From Lachnospiraceae bacterium (GTDB lineage Bacteria > Bacillota > Clostridia > Lachnospirales > Lachnospiraceae): DNA of 36,857 nt. The notes below the pieces were generated by a model. That model saw only the letters and a list, made by a program, of their open reading frames with translations, did no database searches and was not told where the DNA came from. Both the position numbers and the translations under genes were made by a program. The stretch covers positions 1-36,857 of the forward strand of contig JAFZRY010000006.1 in assembly GCA_017619615.1 (NCBI GenBank), in the 5' to 3' direction. Every line of letters begins with the position of its first letter. Position 1 is the stretch's first letter. Positions 14,948 to 23,168 of the stretch are shown piece by piece.

Positions 14948-17101
14948 ATGGCATCCCTGAATATACAGAAAACGCAGAGAGCGGAGTTCTCCGAAAAGCT
15001 CTCCGAAGCGGAGGAAATGACGGAAGAACTGGCCGAAGAATTGACAGAAGAGGGGTTTGAGGACGATCACCTGGACGAGCCCCGCCTGGGTGTGACCTGC
15101 AATTGCGGCCACTGCCATCATGGGCACGGGAAGGGGCATGGCCACGATGACCATGATGACGACGATGACAACGACGATCACGACGGTCATAACCACGGTC
15201 ATCATCACAGCCACGACCACGGCCACTCGCACGGCGACCACGACGAAGACGACGAGAAAAAAGAGCGCCTGGAACTGATCATCGGCGCCGGCCTGTTCGC
15301 CGCGGCGCTGATCCTGCATTTCCTAGTGCTGAAAGAATCCGCCTGGAGCTGGCCGCTGATCGCGGTCCTGGTCCTCGCGTACCTGATACTGGGCAAGGAC
15401 GTCCTGCTGGCGTCCGCGCGGAACATCGCGCACGGCGAGGTGTTCGACGAAAACTTCCTGATGAGCATCGCCACGCTGGGAGCGTTCGCGATCGGCGAAT
15501 TTCCGGAGGCGGTCGGCGTCATGCTGTTCTTCCGCGTCGGCGAAATGTTTGAGGACATGGCGGTGGAGCGCAGCCGCAAGCGGATCCTGGAGACCGTGAA
15601 CCTGCGCGCGGAGACCGTGGTCCTGGCCGACGGCGAGCGGGAGATCCCCGCGAAGCGCGCCAAAGTGGGCGACGTCATCCTGGTCCGGCCTGGCGACCGC
15701 GTGCCGCTGGACGGAATCGTCGTGGAGGGCGAAAGCTTTCTGGATACCTCCGCGATCACCGGCGAACCGGTGCCGGTGCGTGTGGCGAAAAACAGCGGGA
15801 TCCTGGCGGGCTGCGTCAATACGCAGGGCGTGCTGAAGATCCTGGCCACCAAAAAACTGTCCGAATCCATGACCAGCCGCATCCTGCATTCCGTGGAGGA
15901 GGCGCAGGAGCAGAAGCCGCAGCTGGAGCATTTCATCACGCGGTTCGCCCGCGTTTACACGCCCATCGTGGTGGGCCTGGCGCTGTTCGTGGCGCTCGTG
16001 ATGCCGCTGATCCGCGGCGAGGCCTTCCGGCCCTGGCTGTACACGGCCATCAGCTTCCTGGTCATGAGCTGCCCCTGCGCGCTGGTGGTCAGCGTGCCGC
16101 TCGCGTTCTTCTGCGGCATCGGCACGGCCTCCGGCAAGGGCATCCTGTTCAAGGGCGGCTCGGCCGTCGAGGCGCTGTCCAAAGCGCGCGCGGCGGTGTT
16201 GGATAAGACAGGGACCGTGACGGAGGGGACGTTCTCCGTGCAGGAGATCCTGACGCAGCCGGGCTTTGCGGAGGACGAGATCCTGCGGCTGGCGGCGGCG
16301 TGCGAGGCATTCAGCCGCCACCCGATCGGAAAGAGCATCTGTGAAGCGGCGCGTGAGCGGGGCCTGACCGTTCCCGCGGCCCGTTCCATGGAGGAAAAGG
16401 CCGGCCGCGGCGTGAGCGCGGCGGTGGAAAGCCGGCGCGTGCTGTGCGGCAACGCGGGCCTGCTGGAGCAGAACGGCGTGGCGGACGTGCGTGAGCCGGA
16501 GATCGCCGGGACGCGCGTGCTGGTGGCCGTGGACGGCGTATTTGCGGGCACGGTTCTGATCGCGGATGCGGTCAAGAAGGACGCGAAGGAGTCCCTGGAC
16601 CGCCTGCGTCAGCTGGGCCTGACGACCGTCATGCTGACCGGCGACGCGGAGGCGTCCGCGCAGGCGGTGGCGAAAGATCTGGGCATCGACCGCGTCCGGG
16701 CGGGCCTGCTTCCGGAAGAAAAACTCACCGCCATGCAGGCCGCGCGCGAAGAACTGGGCGGCGTCCTCTTTGTGGGCGACGGCCTGAACGATGCGCCGGT
16801 CCTGGCCGGCGCGGACGTCGGCGCGGCCATGGGCAGCGGCGCGGATGCGGCTATCGAAGCCGCGGACCTGGTGTTCATGAACTCCAATGTGAGCGCCATC
16901 CCGCAGGCGGTCACGCTGTCCCGCCGCTGCATGCGTATCGCGACCGAAAACGTCGCAGGGGCGCTGGCAATCAAGGTCATCGTCATGCTTCTCGGTATCA
17001 CGGGGCTGTATTCCAATATGTGGCTGGCCGTGTTTGCCGACACGGGCGTGCTTATTCTCTGTATACTCAACTCCCTGCGGTTACTGCGCTGGAAGCAATA
17101 A
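14948..17101 (+). CDS. Zn/Cd/Pb-type P1B-ATPase with His/Asp-rich N terminus
   Basis: 717-residue heavy-metal efflux ATPase (CadA/ZntA type) of the cytoplasmic membrane. Seen: CPC in the metal-transport helix (C375-C377), phosphorylation loop DKTGT (D419), SRHPIGKS of the nucleotide domain, GDGLNDAP, and the last helices with IKVIVMLL and ADTGVLILCILNSLRLL, whose Lys and Asp are characteristic of the Zn/Cd/Pb subgroup. The usual N-terminal ferredoxin-like metal domain with GMxCxxC is absent. Instead there is an acidic stretch (17-45), CNCGHC (51-56) and a segment of mostly His, Asp and Gly up to residue 100, likely a metal sponge or sensor. Own promoter and SmtB-like operator lie upstream; AAAAGGAG precedes the ATG. 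Monocistronic. Confidence 0.93.
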   Translation: MASLNIQKTQRAEFSEKLSEAEEMTEELAEELTEEGFEDDHLDEPRLGVTCNCGHCHHGHGKGHGHDDHDDDDDNDDHDGHNHGHHHSHDHGHSHGDHDEDDEKKERLELIIGAGLFAAALILHFLVLKESAWSWPLIAVLVLAYLILGKDVLLASARNIAHGEVFDENFLMSIATLGAFAIGEFPEAVGVMLFFRVGEMFEDMAVERSRKRILETVNLRAETVVLADGEREIPAKRAKVGDVILVRPGDRVPLDGIVVEGESFLDTSAITGEPVPVRVAKNSGILAGCVNTQGVLKILATKKLSESMTSRILHSVEEAQEQKPQLEHFITRFARVYTPIVVGLALFVALVMPLIRGEAFRPWLYTAISFLVMSCPCALVVSVPLAFFCGIGTASGKGILFKGGSAVEALSKARAAVLDKTGTVTEGTFSVQEILTQPGFAEDEILRLAAACEAFSRHPIGKSICEAARERGLTVPAARSMEEKAGRGVSAAVESRRVLCGNAGLLEQNGVADVREPEIAGTRVLVAVDGVFAGTVLIADAVKKDAKESLDRLRQLGLTTVMLTGDAEASAQAVAKDLGIDRVRAGLLPEEKLTAMQAAREELGGVLFVGDGLNDAPVLAGADVGAAMGSGADAAIEAADLVFMNSNVSAIPQAVTLSRRCMRIATENVAGALAIKVIVMLLGITGLYSNMWLAVFADTGVLILCILNSLRLLRWKQ

Positions 17102-17107
17102 ATAAGA

Positions 17108-17170
17108 GGGCGGCCAATGGCTGCCCCTACGATGATGGATCACGGGTCGTTGAAACAACGACCCCTACGA
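17108..17170. repeat. Two more CCCCTACGA-type hairpins
   Basis: GGGCGGCC-AAT-GGCTGCCC (17108-17126, one G-T pair) runs into CCCCTACGA (17124-17132). GGGTCGTTG-AAA-CAACGACCC (17144-17164) runs into CCCCTACGA (17162-17170). The stems differ in sequence but pair perfectly or with one wobble, and the 9-base tail is identical, as expected for a structure-selected dispersed element. Confidence 0.8.
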
Positions 17171-17179
17171 AATGAGACA

Positions 17180-17209
17180 CAGGGGCGGTTCTTTCCGCCC
17201 CTGTTTTTT
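17180..17209. terminator. Terminator between the metal ATPase and the radical SAM gene
   Basis: CAGGGGCGG-TTCTTT-CCGCCCCTG (17180-17203) followed by TTTTTT. Serves the plus-strand ATPase gene, and its stem also lies directly after the end of the minus-strand operon. Confidence 0.88.
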
Positions 17210-17215
17210 ATTGAT

Positions 17216-18064
17216 TCAGCAATTTCCGGTATACACGAACTCCAGATTCTCCCTCGCCACCTCTGCCAGCCGGTATACCGTTCGCACATTCGTCGCCTTC
17301 CGGTCCTGCATGTGGAACCGCGGGAAGAAGCGGGAAATGTGGAGCGGAACGCTTTCGCCGTCCGGGTTCCTCAGGCGGCTGACCCAGCGGGAGAGGGCGC
17401 GCATTTCGTCCTCGCTGTCGTTTTCACCGGGGACGATGAGCGTCGTGAGTTCCACATGGCAGGTCTTAACGGCCTCCTCGATGAACGCCATGACCTGGGC
17501 GCGGTCACCGCCCAGCACCTGACTGTAGTAGCGGTCGGTAAAGCCCTTCAGGTCGATATTCATCGCGTCGATGTACGGCTTCAGCTCCTCCCACACGCTC
17601 AGCTCGGCCGTCCCGTTCGTGACAATCACATTCTTCAGTCCCGCCGCCTTCGCGAGCCGCGCCGTATCCCGTATGAATTCATACCCGACGAGCGGTTCAT
17701 TGTATGTGAACGCGATGCCGATATTCCCTCTCGGCCGCGTCCGCAGCGCGATCTCCACCAGTTCCTCCGGACTGAACGTTTCCGCCGTGCGGGCGAATTC
17801 GCGCGCCTGCTCCGACCAGGAGATCTCATAATTCTGGCAGAACGGGCAGCGGAGATTGCAGCCGAAGCTGCCGGCAGAGAGGATCAGGCTGCCCGGATAA
17901 AACCGCACCAGCGGCTTTTTTTCGACAGGGTCCAGCGCGAGCGACGTGATCCGCCCGTAATTATACGCTTCGATCCGGCCGTCCCGGCAGATCCGCGCGC
18001 CGCAGAAGCCGGGGCGGCCTTCCGGGATCTGACAATGTCTGAAGCAAACACCGCATTGTGCCAT
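17216..18064 (-). CDS. amrS: AmmeMemoRadiSam system radical SAM enzyme
   Basis: 282-residue radical SAM protein related to pyruvate formate-lyase activases. The SAM cluster motif CxxxCxxC is C69, C73, C76 (GCNLRCPFC). An N-terminal cysteine cluster (C4, C7, C11, C21, C26) is typical of this subfamily and may hold another Fe-S centre. Further barrel motifs are AFTYNEPLVGYEF, KNVIVTNGT and AMNIDLKGF. These enzymes are found beside Memo and AMMECR1 proteins; the joint reaction is not established. The ATG at 18064 follows AAGGGGG. The gene begins 22 bases after the Memo-AMMECR1 gene and is the last of the operon. Assignment to this subfamily is strong because all three parts are adjacent. Confidence 0.92.
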   Translation of the reverse strand: MAQCGVCFRHCQIPEGRPGFCGARICRDGRIEAYNYGRITSLALDPVEKKPLVRFYPGSLILSAGSFGCNLRCPFCQNYEISWSEQAREFARTAETFSPEELVEIALRTRPRGNIGIAFTYNEPLVGYEFIRDTARLAKAAGLKNVIVTNGTAELSVWEELKPYIDAMNIDLKGFTDRYYSQVLGGDRAQVMAFIEEAVKTCHVELTTLIVPGENDSEDEMRALSRWVSRLRNPDGESVPLHISRFFPRFHMQDRKATNVRTVYRLAEVARENLEFVYTGNC

Positions 18065-18086
18065 GCTGTTCCCCCTTGCGCCGTGA

Positions 18087-19472
18087 TCAATAATGCCGCA
18101 CGACCTCGAACCGCTCCAGCGTATACGGCTCGGACTCGCCGATCCCGCCTTTCTGCCGCGCGATCCGGATCTGCTCCTCCACGGTATCCACGCCGTCCAG
18201 GTTCGGCAGCAGCAGCCCGCGCTTGCGGCCGCGGCTTACGATAACGCCGTACCGCTTCACGTCCAGCTCCTCCGGCGAATTGATCGGTTCCAGATCCCCC
18301 AGCACGTCCACGCTGATCTCCAGGCTGCTCAGTTCATCCGCGGTCACCGGCAAAAACCGGGGATCGCGCGAGCAGGCGCTGATGCCGTTCTCGATGATCT
18401 CCTCCGCGATATTCCTCCGCGTCGCCATGATCGTCCCGATGCACCCGCGCAGATTGCCGTCCTTATGCAGCGACACGAACGTCCCCGCGCGCCGAGCCAG
18501 CATCTCCTCCGGCAGCCCGTCCGGTACCGCGATACGCTCGTGCCGCCTTACCCAGGCCTCCACAGACGCCCGCGCGAGCTTCACGAACGCGTCGCTCTTT
18601 TCCGCCTTCTCGCGGCACGCGCGCTCCCGTTTTTCCTGATATGATTGCAAAAAATGCCGCTCCTCGTCCGCCCCGTCCGGGTAAAACGTGCAGATCCCGT
18701 ACCCGACGCCGGTCACGTCCTGATGGGAGAGCACTTCGGTTTTCACACGCAGGCCGTCGAACGCGCCGGCCATGATCACAAACGACCGGTGGCCGCATTC
18801 GGCCGCCTTCTCGCAGAACAGCTCATCAAATTCAAACAGGTCGCCGAACGCCGCGCGCCCGCACACGTCCATGATCCGGCGGTCATATTCCGGCCCTTCC
18901 GGCGCAAACCCGTACGGCCCGTACGGCTGCAGTTTGTGGGATAGGTCCCCGCTCGCGATCAGCACCACCCGCGTCCCGGTGTCCTCCACCGCCCGCGTGA
19001 TGATCTGCCCCAGCCGGTAATGCTCCGTCAGCGGCAGCCCGGACAGCCCGATGCGCACAATCTTTCCTTCGGTATACTTCTGCCGGATGAAATACAGCGG
19101 CACCATCGTCCCGTGATCCAGCGCCGCGTCGCGCTCCCCGAGCGTCCCCGCGGGCAGCCCTTCCTCCTCCGCCAGCTCGCAGATCCGTTCCACGAGCGCC
19201 GTATCGTACCGCTCCGAGAATCGCACACCGGGCGCCCGGAAGCGGCGGAAAGATCCCTCCGCCCCGCGGCCGGGCGAAATGTGGAAATAATCCGCATACA
19301 TCACGGAATGCGGACTCGTGATGATCACCGTCTCCGGCGCCAGCGCAGCCACCTCTCCGGCGACTCGCTCGTACGCCTGCGCCGTTTCCGCAATCTGCGC
19401 CTCTTCCCCCTTCCCGACGGCCGGGACGATCAGGGGCGGATGCGGTACCATAAATGCGGCAAGGATCGGCAT
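18087..19472 (-). CDS. Memo-AMMECR1 fusion protein (AmmeMemoRadiSam proteins B and A)
   Basis: 461-residue two-domain protein. Residues 1-275 form a Memo domain related to class III extradiol dioxygenases (LigB): start MPILAAFMVPHPPLIVP, ITSPHSVMYADYF, LDHGTMVPLYF and SGDLSHKL supply the histidines and acids that bind iron in that superfamily. A charged helical linker spans about 276-305. Residues 306-461 are an AMMECR1 domain with its hallmark NLRGCIGT, followed by SRDPRFLPV and SLEISVDVL. Human homologues exist as separate MEMO1 and AMMECR1 proteins; the enzymatic role of the bacterial set is unknown. GGAGGGA precedes the ATG. It lies 11 bases after the NimA-like gene and 22 bases before the radical SAM gene, so the three belong together. 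Confidence 0.92.
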   Translation of the reverse strand: MPILAAFMVPHPPLIVPAVGKGEEAQIAETAQAYERVAGEVAALAPETVIITSPHSVMYADYFHISPGRGAEGSFRRFRAPGVRFSERYDTALVERICELAEEEGLPAGTLGERDAALDHGTMVPLYFIRQKYTEGKIVRIGLSGLPLTEHYRLGQIITRAVEDTGTRVVLIASGDLSHKLQPYGPYGFAPEGPEYDRRIMDVCGRAAFGDLFEFDELFCEKAAECGHRSFVIMAGAFDGLRVKTEVLSHQDVTGVGYGICTFYPDGADEERHFLQSYQEKRERACREKAEKSDAFVKLARASVEAWVRRHERIAVPDGLPEEMLARRAGTFVSLHKDGNLRGCIGTIMATRRNIAEEIIENGISACSRDPRFLPVTADELSSLEISVDVLGDLEPINSPEELDVKRYGVIVSRGRKRGLLLPNLDGVDTVEEQIRIARQKGGIGESEPYTLERFEVVRHY

Positions 19473-19483
19473 GTCGTTCCCTC

Positions 19484-19960
19484 CTATGACCTGGCTTTCG
19501 CCGTGAATTCCGTGACAATGATCCGGATGACTTCGACGGTCGCCGCCATCTGTCCGCTGAACTCAAAATCCCGCCCCGTCTGATTCTTCATCAGCAGAGC
19601 CAGGCCTTTTCGCTTCTCCTGCTCGTCGCTGACGATTTCCGCGCGGCCGAACCCGATCACGGAAGCGAACCGGGATCCGTATTTGCAGGGAAGATCGCCG
19701 CCGGAGACCAACTCCACGTTGCATTCCATTTCCACGCAGACACGCGGGTCATCGCGGATCAGGTTCAGCTTGCGGCCTTCTTTCGCGCAGTGCAGGTAAA
19801 AAACCAGACTGCCGTCCGCGTATTCATATCCGAAATGGAGCGGTACCACGTAAGGATATTCGCTGCCTGCGATCCCGAGATGCAGAACCTTGGCTTTATC
19901 GACGATCCGCAGGATCTCTTCCCGGTCCGTGATCTGTCTGTCTTTGCGTCTCATTTCCAT
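19484..19960 (-). CDS. NimA-like pyridoxamine 5'-phosphate oxidase-family flavoprotein
   Basis: 158-residue split-barrel FMN-binding protein of the PNPOx-like/NimA group. Typical motifs are ILRIVDKAKVLHLGIAG, YPYVVPLHFGYEY and FYLHCAKEGRKLNLI (flavin contacts), with VCVEMECNVEL. Some members reduce nitroimidazoles, others have unknown substrates. An upstream in-frame start (20002) has no ribosome site. The ATG at 19960 follows AGGAGG and is preferred. The gene is first in the operon with the Memo-AMMECR1 and radical SAM genes, so it may provide a reductive flavin step to that system, or simply share regulation. Confidence 0.85.
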   Translation of the reverse strand: MEMRRKDRQITDREEILRIVDKAKVLHLGIAGSEYPYVVPLHFGYEYADGSLVFYLHCAKEGRKLNLIRDDPRVCVEMECNVELVSGGDLPCKYGSRFASVIGFGRAEIVSDEQEKRKGLALLMKNQTGRDFEFSGQMAATVEVIRIIVTEFTAKARS

Positions 19961-20010
19961 TATTTTGCCTCCTGTTTCCGCGGGCGGACCACGATCGTTC
20001 ACATACTGAC

Positions 20011-20019
20011 ATTATAGCA
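20011..20019 (-). promoter_or_regulatory. Extended -10 promoter of the AmmeMemoRadiSam operon
   Basis: On the minus strand TGCTATAAT (20011-20019) is a perfect extended -10, 51 bases before the NimA-like start. No good -35 is visible, as is common with extended -10 promoters. The same TGTGCTATAAT string occurs before tldD. Confidence 0.6.
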
Positions 20020-20140
20020 CAGTTTTATGTAAAAACAGGGAGACTTTTCCCGATTTTTATGGCATAATAGCAGCAAGAACGCGGCCGGCGCTTATTTTGC
20101 GCGGCCGGAACCCGTCAATAAATCGTAAAGGAGACTGTTT

Positions 20141-20743
20141 ATGGCTCGTAAGAATATCATCCTCGCGTCCGGCTCGCCCCGCCGGAAAGAACTGCTGAAG
20201 ATGGCGGGCGTGAAGTTTTCCGTCCTGCCCAGCACCATCCCGGAACAGGTTCCGGACTTCATCCCGCTGCAGAACCGCAGCGGCTTCCTGGCGGAACTGA
20301 AGGCGTCCGCGATGAGCGTGTTCCACCCGCTGGAGATCATCATCGGCGCGGACACCACCGTCCTGTGCGACGGCCGCCTGATGGGCAAGCCGAAGGACGC
20401 CGCGGAAGCGAAGGAAATGCTGCGCTTCCTGTCCGGCAAAGTCCACACGGTCTATACCGGCGTCTCCCTGATCTACAGCGACGAGGAGGACGCGGATACG
20501 TTCGTTTCGGAGACGAAAGTGGAGTTTTATGACCTGACCGACGAGGAGATCGACGCCTACGTGGCCACCGGCGAGCCGCTGGACAAGGCGGGCGCCTACG
20601 GAATCCAGGGCAAAGGCTGCCGGCTGGTGAAGCGCATCGAGGGCGATTATTTCACGGTGGTAGGTCTGCCCGTCGCCGAAGTGGTGCGCCGCCTGGAAGC
20701 ACATGAAGCGATGGAAGCAGCGAAAGGAGAGAATCATGAATAA
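20141..20743 (+). CDS. maf: Maf-family nucleotide pyrophosphatase
   Basis: 200-residue Maf/ITPase-like enzyme that hydrolyses non-canonical or modified nucleoside triphosphates and is linked to septum formation and cell-division arrest. The N-terminal ASGSPRRKELL is the signature. GADTTV, MGKPKDAAEA, SGKVHTVYTGV and PLDKAGAYGIQGKG follow the family order. AAAGGAG precedes the ATG. It overlaps the M28 peptidase gene by 8 bases. The first gene of a same-strand series reaching 25651. Confidence 0.95.
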   Translation: MARKNIILASGSPRRKELLKMAGVKFSVLPSTIPEQVPDFIPLQNRSGFLAELKASAMSVFHPLEIIIGADTTVLCDGRLMGKPKDAAEAKEMLRFLSGKVHTVYTGVSLIYSDEEDADTFVSETKVEFYDLTDEEIDAYVATGEPLDKAGAYGIQGKGCRLVKRIEGDYFTVVGLPVAEVVRRLEAHEAMEAAKGENHE

Positions 20744-21983
20744 GAAACAGGTCCGCCAGATCCTGAAAGACACGGATTATATCCACATCAGTGGCAGCCC
20801 GGAAGAAAAGAAAGTCGCCGAATACCTGAAAGCCCGCTGCGAAGAACTGGGCGTGAGGGCCTGGTTGGAAGACTTCGAAGTGCAGATCGGCGCGGTGCAG
20901 TCCGCGTCCCTGACCGTCAGAACGCGCGACGGTAAAGAAAAAGAGATCCCCTGCAAGGGCTTCCGCCTCTGCGGCAGCGGCACGGTGGAAGCGCCGCTGG
21001 TCTACCTGCCCGACCTCGATCCCGCGTCACTCACCCGCGCAAAGGACGCCATCGTGCTCCTGGACGTGGGCGTGGGCTATTTCACCTATCACGACCTGCT
21101 GGACAACGGCGTAAAGGGCATCATCACCTATGACGGCAACGTACATTACCGCGACCGCGACATCGACCTGAAGGAACTGCGCCCGCACGTCGTGGGCGAG
21201 GACGGCAAAAAGACACTGGCTGTGAACGTCAACGCGAAGGACGCCTTCGCCATCGTGAAGAGCGGCGCCGTCAGCGCGAAGATCAGCGTGAAGCAGAAGG
21301 AGAGCAAGGGCAAGTCGCACAACGTGATCGCGGAGATCCCCGGCGGGACCGACGAATGGATCGTCCTCTCCGCGCACCTGGACACCACCCCGCTGTCCCG
21401 CGGCTCCTATGACAACATGACCGGCTGTATCGGCCTGCTGATGGTCATGGACGCGCTGAAAGACAAACCGCACCGCTACGGCCTGCGCTTCGTCTTCTGC
21501 GGCAGCGAGGAGCGCGGCCTGCTGGGCTCCAAGGCGTACGTGGCGGCGCATGAGGGCGAACTGGAGAAGATCGCGCTCAACATCAACCTGGACATGATCG
21601 GCACGTACATGGGCCATTTCCTGGCCCGCGTCAGCGCGGAGGAAGCGCTGGTGAGCTTCGTGCGGTATTTCGCGGCGCAGCGCGGCTTCGGCATCCGGGC
21701 CTCGCAGGGCGTGTATTCGAGCGATTCCACGCCGTTCGCGGACAAGGGCGTGCCCGCGCTGTCCTTCGCCCGCATCGCCGGCCCGAACCAGGCCACCATC
21801 CACAACCGCTACGACACGCCGGACCTGCTTTCGGACGAGCAGCTGCTGAAGGACGGCGCGTTCATCACTGATTTCACCCGCTTCATGGCGGACGCGGTGA
21901 AGTGCCCGGTCAAGCGGGAGATCCCCGAAAAAGTGAAGAAGAGCCTGGACGAATACCTGGCGCGGAAACGGAAAGAAGACTGA
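20736..21983 (+). CDS. M28-family metallopeptidase
   Basis: 415-residue zinc aminopeptidase-like enzyme. Di-zinc ligands are recognisable: H214 (SAHLDTT) with catalytic D216, bridging D226 (GSYDNMTG), the glutamate pair E258/E259 (CGSEERGLLGS), D286 (NINLDMIG) and the last histidine in TIHNRYDTPD. An apical/PA-like insert spans about 60-190. No signal peptide is present, so it likely acts in the cytoplasm on peptides. The frame is open upstream, but the ATG at 20736 follows AAAGGAGA within the end of maf (8-base overlap). The gene ends 30 bases before pgsB; the specificity is unknown. Confidence 0.92.
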   Translation: MNKKQVRQILKDTDYIHISGSPEEKKVAEYLKARCEELGVRAWLEDFEVQIGAVQSASLTVRTRDGKEKEIPCKGFRLCGSGTVEAPLVYLPDLDPASLTRAKDAIVLLDVGVGYFTYHDLLDNGVKGIITYDGNVHYRDRDIDLKELRPHVVGEDGKKTLAVNVNAKDAFAIVKSGAVSAKISVKQKESKGKSHNVIAEIPGGTDEWIVLSAHLDTTPLSRGSYDNMTGCIGLLMVMDALKDKPHRYGLRFVFCGSEERGLLGSKAYVAAHEGELEKIALNINLDMIGTYMGHFLARVSAEEALVSFVRYFAAQRGFGIRASQGVYSSDSTPFADKGVPALSFARIAGPNQATIHNRYDTPDLLSDEQLLKDGAFITDFTRFMADAVKCPVKREIPEKVKKSLDEYLARKRKED

Positions 21984-22013
21984 CGGACGCGGCGGAAAGC
22001 CCGCCGGAACGAC

Positions 22014-23168
22014 ATGGATAAGATCAAGATCATCATCGTCATACTGTTTATCGGCTTCCTGATCTACATGATCCGGGAGGCGGTCACCGTGCGCAAAGCG
22101 CGCGCCAAACTGACCCACGTGGTCTACGTGAACGGCACGCGCGGCAAATCCACCGTGACGCGCATGATCGCGGCCGGCCTGAAGGCGGGCGGCCACCGGG
22201 TGCTGTGCAAGACCACCGGGACGCTGCCCATCGCGATCTACCCGGACGGGCATCAGGAGGAGATCGTGCGCCGTGCGCCGGCCAATATCCGGGAACAGAT
22301 CAAATATCTGCGCATTGCGGCGGCGGAGGGGGCGGACATCCTGGTCATCGAATGCATGGCCCTGCAACCCGAATACCAGCGAGTCTCCGGCCGGGACATG
22401 CTGCACTGCGACGTGGGCGTCATCACGAACGCGCGCCTGGACCACATGGACGTCATGGGCGACACCCGGGAGGACATCCTGGACTGCCTGATGGAAATGC
22501 TGCCGGAGAAAGGTCTGATCGTCACCGCGGAGCGCGACTTCCCGGAGATCCTGGGAGCCCGCGCGAAGAAACTGGACAGCCGCCTTCTCATCACGGATGA
22601 GAACACGATGGAAGACCTGCCCGGCGCGGCGGCGCTGGACTTCCCGGAAAACGTGGCGCTCGCGCTGGGCGTCTGCGAAGCCCTGGGCGTGGAGCGGAAA
22701 GCGGCGTTTGAGGGCATCCGCGGCTTTGTCCGCGATCCGTACGCGCTGTCCGTGCACGAGGGCGAAAACACGGTCTTCGTGAACGCGCTGTCCGCGAACG
22801 ACGTGAGCTCCACGCAGATGATTTACGACAGGACCCGCGGCCCGGAGGACGAAGAACTCGTCATCCTCATCAACAACCGCGGCGACCGCCCCGCCCGCGC
22901 CCGCGACATGGCGCGCCTGGTCAAAGTGATGCAGCCCCGCCGCGTCTGGATGCTGGGCGACAACCAGGAAGCGCTGGGCAAACTGTGTGAAAAAGCCGCC
23001 CCGCAGGCCGAAGTGCGGGGATTCCGCGTGGCGGAGGAGATTCCCTTCGCCAGCGAGACGCCGCGGCTGATCCTGGCCGTGGGCAACATTAAGAACGAGG
23101 GCATCCGCCTGGTGGAGCGCGCGAAGGCCGAACTGAAGGAAAAGGAAGTGAGCAGCGATGTACAGTGA
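22014..23168 (+). CDS. pgsB: Poly-gamma-glutamate synthase subunit PgsB/CapB
   Basis: 384-residue amide ligase of the Mur-ligase-like family that polymerises glutamate through gamma linkages at the membrane. An N-terminal membrane anchor (about 4-20) is followed by the P-loop NGTRGKST (40-47), then TTGTLPIAIYPDG, ANIREQ, ECMALQPEYQ and TNARLDHMDVMGDT, the sequence of motifs typical of CapB. The ribosome site is weak (GGAAC) and a small GGCGG/CCGCC hairpin (21991-22005) precedes the gene. It overlaps pgsC by 11 bases. The product polymer is inferred; related ligases could use another amino acid. Confidence 0.92.
   Translation: MDKIKIIIVILFIGFLIYMIREAVTVRKARAKLTHVVYVNGTRGKSTVTRMIAAGLKAGGHRVLCKTTGTLPIAIYPDGHQEEIVRRAPANIREQIKYLRIAAAEGADILVIECMALQPEYQRVSGRDMLHCDVGVITNARLDHMDVMGDTREDILDCLMEMLPEKGLIVTAERDFPEILGARAKKLDSRLLITDENTMEDLPGAAALDFPENVALALGVCEALGVERKAAFEGIRGFVRDPYALSVHEGENTVFVNALSANDVSSTQMIYDRTRGPEDEELVILINNRGDRPARARDMARLVKVMQPRRVWMLGDNQEALGKLCEKAAPQAEVRGFRVAEEIPFASETPRLILAVGNIKNEGIRLVERAKAELKEKEVSSDVQ

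Noticed and set aside
13394-15319. 641-codon minus-strand frame across the ECF, GH5 and ATPase genes
   Set aside because: It crosses a plus-strand terminator and promoter and has valine-rich low-complexity segments that mirror the His/Asp-rich codons of the ATPase.
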